NCBI GenBank assembly: GCA_018388625.1
Contig: CP074402.1
Span: 4,836,001-4,900,000, forward strand
Origin: Nocardiopsis eucommiae
GTDB lineage: Bacteria > Actinomycetota > Actinomycetes > Streptosporangiales > Streptosporangiaceae
Length of the DNA: 64,000 bases
Direction: 5' to 3'
The notes beneath the pieces are model-generated. The model was not told the DNA's origin. It made no database searches and was given only the letters and a program-made list of their open reading frames with translations. Positions 57,681 through 64,000 of the stretch are shown here, in pieces. Made by a program: the position numbers and the translations under genes. Numbering within the stretch: the stretch's first letter is position 1; each line of letters begins with the position of its first letter.

Positions 57681-57738
57681 GCCGCTCCCGCCCCTCACTC
57701 CGACCCCTCGCCCCCTCGACTCGCCACGGAGGCCGACC

Positions 57739-58696
57739 ATGAGCGGTGACGACGCGCTCGCGCCCACCACACCCGCACGGACCGGCGTGGACGAGCCCGA
57801 CCGGCTCGTCCTGCACGCCCGCGACGTCCAGTTCGACTGGAGCGCACTGGACCTGCACTGGATCCCCGGCGAACCCTTCGCCACCCACGTCATCAACGTC
57901 CTCCACCTGCTGCTGCCGGAGGGGAACGCTGGTTCGTCGAGGTCTTCAAGCAGGCCGTCCCGCACATCACCGACGACGAGCTCCGCGAGCAGGTCCTCGG
58001 CTTCATCGGCCAGGAGGCCGTGCACGCCGAGGCCCACGCGGGCGTCCTCGACCACATGGACGCGCACGGGCTGGACCCGCGCCCCTACGTGGAACAGATC
58101 GCCTGGATGTTCCGGGTCGTGCTCGGGGACCGCGACCTGACCGGCGACCGCGAGTTCGCCTGGCTGCGGACCCGGCTCGCGGTGATCGCCGGGATCGAGC
58201 ACTACACCGCCGTCCTGGGCCAGTGGGTGCTGGACGCCCGCGCGCTGGACGAGGTGGGCACCGACCCCACCATGCTGGACCTGCTGCGCTGGCACGGCGC
58301 GGAGGAGGTGGAGCACCGCGCCGTCGCCCACGACCTCTACGCGCACCTGGACGGCGGCTATCCGCGCCGCGCCCTGGCCATGGGGGTGGCCGCCTTCGCC
58401 CTGGCCGCGCTGTGGGTGCGCGGGGTCCGGTTCCTGATCGCCAACGACCCCTATCTCCGGGGCCGGATCGGGGGACGCGCGCCGAAGGCCTCCTGGGCCC
58501 TGCGGGACGGTCGGCGCGGCCTGATCCCGCACCTGGGCCGGCTGGCCCGCGCCATCCCCGAGTACCTCCGCCGCAGGTACCACCCCTCGCACTACGGCTC
58601 CACCAGCCAGGCCGTCGCCTACCTGGCGGTCTCCCCGCCGCCCGGGCCGCGGACGCCGCGGAGCGGGAGGCGGCACGCGGGGAGGGGTCCCGGTGA
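57739..58696 (+). CDS. Predicted metal-dependent hydrolase (PF10118), twice frameshifted
   Basis: An all-helical di-iron-like protein of about 319 residues. Carboxylate/His motifs are spaced as in four-helix diiron proteins: FVEVFKQAVPHI, FIGQEAVHAEAHAGVLDHM, GIEHYTAVL and HGAEEVEHRAVAHDLY. A hydrophobic helix follows (AMGVAAFALAALWVRGVRFL). The frame breaks at GGGG 57921-57924 and CCCC 58633-58636. It is probably an oxidative enzyme that takes electrons from the reductase encoded next, with which it overlaps by four bases. The substrate is unknown. Confidence 0.8.
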
Positions 58697-59833
58697 CGGG
58701 CGCAACCCCTCGGGACGCGGACAGCCCGGACCGGGGCGACCGGCGGATCGCGCACAGCGCCGAGTCCTACGCGGACCCGCGCTCCCCGGTGTCGCTGTTC
58801 GGGCGGTCCGAGCGCCCGGACCGGTTCATGCTGACCCTGGAGCGCCTGGCCTCGCGGATCGAACCGGTCACCTCGCGCTGGCGGCCCGGTCGTCCTCCGC
58901 CGCCGCCCGCCGGGGACCTTCCGGTGCGGGTCGCCCGGGTGGAGCGCCCCGCCCCGGACGTCGTGGCCCTCACGCTGGTCCCCGTCCGCCCCGGCACGAC
59001 GCTGCCGCGCTGGCAGCCGGGCCACCACGTGGACGTGGTGCTCGGGGACGGCGTCGTGCGGCAGTACTCCCTGTGCGGCGACCCGGAGGACCGCTCCTCC
59101 TACCGGATCGCGGTGCGACGGATCGAGGACGGCAGGGGTTCGGGCCTGGCGCACGCGCTCACCGAGGGGACGCGCTCGCGCTGCGCGGGCCGCGCAACGC
59201 CTTCCCGTTCACCCGGGCCCAGCGGTACCTCTTCGTGGCGGGCGGGATCGGGATCACCCCGATCCTGCCGATGGTCCGGGCGGCGCACGCCGCCGACCGA
59301 CCGTTCCGGTTCGTCTACACCGGCCGGAGCAGGGAGAGCATGCCCTTCCTGGACCAGATCCCCGCACCGTCCGGGAACGCGGACGTGGCGGTGCGCCCCG
59401 ACGACGAACACGGTGGCCCCGACGCCGACGCGCTCCTGGCCGGGATCACCCCGGGCACCGCCGTGTACGTGTGCGGACCGGCCCCGCTGATCGACGCGCT
59501 GCGGTGCGGGGTGCCCCCGGGCACCCCGTTCTTCTCCGAACGCTTCTCGCCCCCGCCCGTCGTGGACGGCCGCCGCTTCGAGGTGCGCCTGGGCCGCTCC
59601 GGGCCGGTGCTCACCGTGCCGGAGGACGAGTCCGCGCTGGACACGGTGCTCAGGGCCCGCCCGGAGACCGCCTACTCGTGCCGCCAGGGCTTCTGCGGCA
59701 CCTGCCGGGTGGGGCTGCTGTCCGGGACGCCCGACGACCGGGACCGGCCCACCGGCGGCTCCCTCGCGGCGCGGGGTTCGCCCTGTGCGTCTCCCGCGCG
59801 GAGGAGGGCGAGCGGCTGGTGCTGGACCTGTGA
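58693..59833 (+). CDS. Ferredoxin-type oxidoreductase (PDR/VanB family), twice frameshifted
   Basis: An electron-transfer flavoprotein with three domains in about 380 residues. An FMN/FAD barrel has WQPGHHVDVVL and VVRQYSLCGDP. An NAD domain has FVAGGIGITPILPMV and YVCGPAPLIDAL. A C-terminal plant-type [2Fe-2S] ferredoxin has SCRQGFCGTC and a later Cys in ALCVSRA. Frame breaks at GGGG 59166-59169 and about CCC 59748-59750 need one base each. It starts at a GTG overlapping the previous TGA, so it is made together with the diiron-like hydrolase it probably reduces. Confidence 0.87.
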
Positions 59834-59911
59834 GGGGGTCCCGGGGGCGGTAGTTTCGAGGAGGACCCCGACGGCGGGGGCGCGGCGAGGGTTCGGGAGG
59901 TAGCGGCAGCG

Positions 59912-60607
59912 GTGGTGTCCCACAGGACCGACCGTCACCAGGCGCGGGTGACGGGTTCGGCGGGCCCGGTCCACGGACCGGGGACCCGGCGGCGGCCACG
60001 TCGCATGGCGCCGCACGAACGCCGGGCGGACCTGATCCGGACGGCGCTGCGCGTGTTCGCGCGGCGCCCGCCCGGTGACGTCACCCCGGAGGAGATCGCC
60101 GAGGAGGCCGACGTCTCCCGGGCCCTGGTGTACCGGTACTTCCCCAACATGGCCGAGCTGCGCAGGGCCGCGCTGGAACAGGCCATGTCCGAGCTCATGT
60201 CGCGGCTGGCGCCGCCCGAGGACCTGCCGCCGGCGGAGCAGCTGCGGGCGGCGCTGCGCACCTTCGTCGACTTCGCGGACTCCTACGCCCCGTCCTACGC
60301 CGCCCTGCTCAACGGGGGATCGGTGATCTCCACGGAGGAGACCGAGGCCCAGATCGACCGTGTCCGCGACGGCGTGCGCGCGCTGATCCTGGAGCGGGTC
60401 GGCGTCACGGACCCCTCACCCCTGCTGCTGTTGGCACTGCGCTGCTGGGTGTCGGCGGTGGAGACCGCGGTGATGTCCTGGCTGCGGGAACGCCAGATGT
60501 CCCGTGACGAGCTCGCGGACTGGCTCCTCGACCAGCTCACCGCCATGCTGCTCGCCGCCGGGGGCCCCGGGGAGGAACGGGAGCTCCTGGCCGCCCACAC
60601 GGGCTGA
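59912..60607 (+). CDS. TetR-family transcriptional regulator
   Basis: A repressor of up to 231 residues. The helix-turn-helix is at about residues 55-85 of the long form (VTPEEIAEEADVSRALVYRY), followed by an all-helical ligand domain. The GTG at 59912 gives a basic 31-residue extension; the ATG at 60005 (MAPHERRADLIRTAL) is the more usual start. It is the last gene of the operon and likely controls it through the inverted repeat at 55060-55077. The inducer is perhaps a lipid or xenobiotic handled by the operon. Confidence 0.87.
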   Translation: MVSHRTDRHQARVTGSAGPVHGPGTRRRPRRMAPHERRADLIRTALRVFARRPPGDVTPEEIAEEADVSRALVYRYFPNMAELRRAALEQAMSELMSRLAPPEDLPPAEQLRAALRTFVDFADSYAPSYAALLNGGSVISTEETEAQIDRVRDGVRALILERVGVTDPSPLLLLALRCWVSAVETAVMSWLRERQMSRDELADWLLDQLTAMLLAAGGPGEERELLAAHTG

Positions 60608-60680
60608 GCGCCGACGGCGGCCCGGCCGTCACCGCCGGAAACGACGGAAGGCCCCATCCAGTGGATGGAGCCTTCTCCGT

Positions 60681-60756
60681 TGGTACCCCCGAGCGGATTC
60701 GAACCGCCGTTACCGCCTTGAGAGGGCGGCGTCCTAGGCCACTAGACGACGGGGGC
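60681..60756 (-). tRNA. tRNA-Glu (anticodon CTC), copy 1
   Basis: A cloverleaf with acceptor GCCCCCG/CGGGGGT, anticodon loop CTCTCAA with CTC, and T arm GGTTCGAATCC. CCA is encoded at the 3' end. It is identical to the next copy and lies downstream of the TetR gene on the other strand. Confidence 0.96.
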
Positions 60757-60879
60757 CTACGCGGTCGCGCGGACCGCTGGTCCGCGTGAACCGTAACTCT
60801 ACGATACCCGCGCGAACCGGACACCGGTGACAAGCACCGGCCAACAGGAAGGATCCACGGGGTGGAGACTTCCTGCCGT

Positions 60880-60955
60880 TGGTACCCCCGAGCGGATTCG
60901 AACCGCCGTTACCGCCTTGAGAGGGCGGCGTCCTAGGCCACTAGACGACGGGGGC
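60880..60955 (-). tRNA. tRNA-Glu (anticodon CTC), copy 2
   Basis: Same sequence as copy 1, about 200 bases away, also with encoded CCA. The identity points to recent duplication or gene conversion. It lies close to gltX, the synthetase that charges it. Confidence 0.96.
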
Positions 60956-61006
60956 GCACCTTGGGTCACTGACCCTGTGCTGACCACGGCGAACCGTGAT
61001 CATGCG

Positions 61007-61078
61007 CTGGCCTACCAGGACTCGAACCTAGACTAACTGAACCAGAATCAGTCGTGCTGCCGATTACACCATAGGCCA
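61007..61078 (-). tRNA. tRNA-Gln (anticodon CTG)
   Basis: Acceptor TGGCCTA/TAGGCCA, anticodon stem-loop CTGATTCTGGTTCAG with CTG, and T arm GGTTCGAGTCC. CCA is not encoded (GCG follows the discriminator), unlike in the neighbouring tRNA-Glu genes. Confidence 0.95.
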
Positions 61079-61208
61079 ATGCTTTCGGAGGACCCGGTCG
61101 CTCTCGCTTCCCTGTCCCCCTTGGCGACGTGTTAACTCTAGCGGACATTCGGAGTGCTCGCGAACCGGAAACGGGGTGGCCGGTCTGTGGCCCCGACCAC
61201 CCCGGCGG

Positions 61209-62656
61209 TCAGCTCCCGGCGGCGGCCTTCTCCTCGGCGCGCAGGCGTTCCAGGGCTGCCTCCAGGCGTGCCTGGACCCGCTCACGGCCCAGCAGTTCCA
61301 GGGACTCGAACAGCGGCAGACCCACCGTGCGACCCGTGACGGCCACACGCACCGGGGCCTGGGCCTTGCCCAGCTTCAGGCCGAGCGACGTCCCGGTCTC
61401 CTCCGTGGCGTCCTTGAGGGCCTCGGCCGTCCACTCCAGCCCGGGGTCGGCGTAGCGCGCCAGGGCTGCCTCCACCATCTCCTTGCCGATGCCCGGCTTC
61501 ATCGCCTTCTTCCAGCTCTTCTCGTCCTCGGCGGGCTCCCTGAGGAACAGGAAGTCCACGTTGGGGACGATCTCGCTGAGCACCGCCACGCGGCTCTGGG
61601 CCAGCGGGGCGACGGCGGCGAAGACCTCGGGGTCGTAGTCGGCGGCGTCCCAGGGGTGCCCTCGCCGGTGAGCCAGGGCTGGCAGCGCTCGACGAACGCG
61701 TCGACGTCCAGCGCGCGGATGTACTCGCCGTTGAACGCGCGCAGCTTCTTCTCGTCGAAGAACGCGCTCGAGCTGTTGACGTCCTGGACGCGGAAGAGCG
61801 GCATCATCTCCGACCACGGCATGATCTCGCGGTCCTCACCCGGCGCCCAACCCAGCAGCATCAGGTAGTTGACCATCGCCTCGGCCAGGTAGCCCTCCTC
61901 CTGGTAGGACTCCAGGGCGACCTTGTCGCGGCGCTTGGACAGCTTCTTGCGCTGTTCGTTGACGATGACGGGAAGGTGCGCCCACACCGGCGGGGTCAGG
62001 TCCAGCGCCTCCCAGAGCAGCTGCTGCTTGGGGGTGTTGGACAGGTGCTCCTCGCCTCGGATGACGTGCGTGATCCGCATCTCGACATCGTCGAGGACGT
62101 TGGCCAGCACGAACAGCGGGGAGCCGTCGGCGCGGGCGATCACGAAGTCCTCGATGGCGGCGTGGTCGAACTCCACGTCCCCACGGATCTGGTCGCGGAC
62201 GACCGTGGGGCCGCCCTCGGGCACGCGGAAGCGCAGCGCCCGGCCGGGGCCCGGCTCCAGACCCCGGTCGCGGCAGAAGCCGTCGTAACCCAGGTTCGGG
62301 TTGTCGCGGCGCTCCTGCACCTGCTCGCGGGTGCAGTCGCAGTAGTAGGCGCGGCCGGAGCGGTACAGCTCCTGCGCGGTCTCGCGGTGTTTCTCGACGT
62401 AGGCCGACTGGAAGTAGGGCCCCTCGAAGTGCGGGTCGCTCTCGTCGATGCCGATCCAGGACATCGCGCGGATGATGCCGTCGGTCCACTCGGGACGGTT
62501 GCGGGCGGCGTCGGTGTCCTCGATGCGCAGGACCATGCGGCCCTCGGGCTGCTGCTGGGCCAGGGCCCAGTTGAACAGGGCGGAGCGCGCACCGCCGACG
62601 TGGAACATGCCCGTGGGGGACGGGGCGAAGCGGGTACGAATCGGAGTCTCAGTCAC
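61209..62656 (-). CDS. gltX: Glutamyl-tRNA synthetase, frameshifted
   Basis: It charges tRNA-Glu, and in many actinobacteria also tRNA-Gln, which is then amidated by GatCAB. The class I signature FAPSPTGMFHVGGARSALF is at the start and KKLSKRRDK is the KMSKS-type motif. The frame breaks at about 61659-61661 (a CCC, probably CCCC) after PWLTGEG; one base restores HPWDAADYDPE and the anticodon-binding domain for 482 residues. The three tRNA genes for Glu and Gln lie directly downstream. Confidence 0.95.
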
Positions 62657-62742
62657 GGTTCCGAGGATATCGGTGGCCCGGGATGACCTGTGGGAAGTCC
62701 CGGAGAGGGCGACGGGACGGGACGGAGTCGCCGAGACGCCGG

Positions 62743-63824
62743 TCAGGGCCGGATCGGCAGCGGCCGGGCGTGTGCGGGGCCCAGACCGAACTCGCGGGAG
62801 AGGGCGTCGGCGAACCCGGCGGCGATCTTGATCTCACCGTCGTCGTTGGGGTGGGTGCCGTCGTAGGTGTCCGTGTAGGGGTCCCAGGACTCCGCCGCCG
62901 CCAGGTCGAAGCTGGCCACCGGCGACTCCTCCGTGGACAGGTCGGCGGCCACCGAGCGGACGAGTTCGTTGTACACGTACACGCGCAGCGCGAAGCCCTG
63001 GTCCTGGTCCGCGAGGGTGATGGGCAGCGCCTCGGCGAAGAGGACGCGGATCTCCGGGTTGGCCTCGCGGGCCGCGTTGACGTAGGAGCTCAGCCGCTGC
63101 TCCATGTCCTCGGCGGTGATGGGGTGCAGCAGGTCGTTGATGCCGATCATCACGCACAGCACGTCCGGCCGGTGGGCGGCGACGTCGGCCTCAATGGTGG
63201 TGAGGGCGTCGGCCAGGGTGCGCCCCCAGCGGGCGTTGTGGTCCTGGTCGAAGTCCGGGTCGCGGTAGGTGACGCCGTCCTCGGCGTCGGAGGGGTCGGG
63301 GAGGCCCGGGAACTCGGAGGGCTCTGGCCGTGCCGTGGGGGCGCGGTCCTCCACCGGCCGGTCCGCGCGCCGTTCCTCGGGGCTCCCGAGGAGGCCGCCC
63401 TGTCCGCCACCGGACTCGACCTCTCCCTCGCCCCCGGCTCGACCTCTCCTCCCGATTCGGCCTGCCCGTCGCCGCCGAAGAGCTCGGGCGGGATGATCTG
63501 CTCGGGTGTGGCGGGCTGGGAGTAGGGACCGACGAAGTCCAGGTTCCCCACGTGCGGCTCGAGGTGGTTCCACAGGTGGAAGCGCCAGGTCCGGTCGCCG
63601 CCCGCGCCGTGGGTCATGGAGTCCCCGGCGAGCATCACGCGCACCCGTGACCGGTCCTCCAGCCAGGCACCCCTGTCGGCCTCCTCCACGGAGTCGGGGG
63701 CGCCCAGGCCGGGCCGGGTGACCAGCCACAGGGCGGAGCCCACCAGCGCCAGGACCAGGGTGAGGACCCCGGCGAGGATCGCGGGGCGGCCGAGGCCGGG
63801 CCGTCGTGCCAGTCGAGGTGCCAA
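62743..63824 (-). CDS. Secreted SGNH/GDSL hydrolase, frameshifted
   Basis: An exported esterase-type hydrolase. An N-terminal membrane or signal segment (about residues 15-37) is followed by GDSL block I (MLAGDSMTHGAGGD), block III (IGINDLL) and block V with the catalytic pair in DGTHPNDDG. A Gly/Glu/Ser-rich, disordered insertion after about residue 110 contains the frame break (CCCCC 63431-63435); one base gives 360 residues. Such enzymes deacylate wall or extracellular polysaccharides or lipids. Confidence 0.85.
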
Positions 63825-63860
63825 GGGGTTCGGACCTTCCGCTCGGTGGGTCGGTGGGCG

Positions 63861-63899
63861 CCTCCGCGCGCGGGCCAGTGGCGCGCCCGCGCGCGGAGG
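63861..63899 (-). terminator. Perfect hairpin after the FAH-family gene
   Basis: A 15-base perfect stem, CCTCCGCGCGCGGGC (63861-63875) with its complement (63885-63899), and a 9-base loop. It lies 8 bases past the stop of the gene at the window edge. Confidence 0.85.
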
Positions 63900-63906
63900 G
63901 ACGGGA

Positions 63907-64000
63907 TCAGTCCCGGGTGACCACCCTGTTGGTGATGGTGCCCAGGCGCTCCACGGTGACGGCGACTTCCTGGCCGACCTCGACCGGGCCCACTCCGGCG
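63907..64000 (-). CDS. Fumarylacetoacetate hydrolase family protein, C-terminal end only
   Basis: The last 30 residues are visible: AGVGPVEVGQEVAVTVERLG followed by TITNRVVTRD and a stop. This matches the usual end of FAH-domain hydrolases or isomerases. The genes just upstream of gltX in actinobacteria are often of this family. The rest lies outside the window. Confidence 0.75.
   Translation of the reverse strand, partial: AGVGPVEVGQEVAVTVERLGTITNRVVTRD

Overview
The window is high-GC actinobacterial chromosome, most like Nocardiopsis or a close Streptosporangiales relative. The evidence is the strongly GC-biased third codon position, many GTG starts, XRE/DUF397 gene sets, RsbW-like ATPase genes, a CofC (F420) gene, and a housekeeping order known from Streptomyces: gltX, leuC-leuD, hup, gpsA, ddl, thiL, rpmB, recG, rsmD, coaD, rpmF, rnc, mutM, smc, ftsY. 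The genus is inference from gene content; no search was run.

Layout. 1-3600: ftsY (cut by the window edge) and a cobalamin-riboswitch-controlled vitamin B12 uptake pair (binding lipoprotein and permease, no ATPase beside them). 3960-7170: a secreted subtilase and a small L7/L12-like protein. 7220-12220: an accessory block with an XRE regulator, three DUF397 proteins, three anti-sigma-type ATPase genes and small companion proteins. 12540-15910: a compact candidate peptide-modification locus with a 49-residue acidic peptide behind a good promoter, a JmjC/cupin-type oxygenase, an overlapping aldo/keto reductase, and a convergent phosphotransferase. 15974-20361: two type I-E-like CRISPR arrays (10 and 27 repeats) with near-identical leaders, separated by an amidohydrolase gene; no cas genes are in the window. 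This whole 1.1-21.6 kb stretch sits between ftsY and smc, which are near neighbours in Streptomyces, so it looks like an insertion hot spot.

21600-36300: a conserved housekeeping run (smc, acylphosphatase, mutM, rnc, rpmF, DUF177, coaD, rsmD, recG on the minus strand; rpmB on plus; thiL on minus). 36300-46000: DUF3515, DUF3105 and DUF305 envelope proteins and a complete cydABDC operon for cytochrome bd. 46000-54900: ddl, a Cys/Met-metabolism PLP enzyme, gpsA, an acyltransferase, cofC, HU, leuD-leuC and the divergent IclR-type regulator. 55000-60600: a tightly coupled five-gene operon (M24 peptidase, EphD-type hydrolase/reductase fusion, PF10118 hydrolase, ferredoxin-type reductase, TetR regulator). 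60680-64000: two tRNA-Glu genes, tRNA-Gln, gltX, an SGNH hydrolase and the end of a fumarylacetoacetate-hydrolase-family gene.

Caution for any reader: about two dozen genes here, many of them essential, are broken by one-base losses, almost all within runs of G or C. Adding one base per site restores full-length, family-typical proteins. This looks like a sequencing or assembly artefact. Such genes are annotated below as single genes with the suspected site noted.
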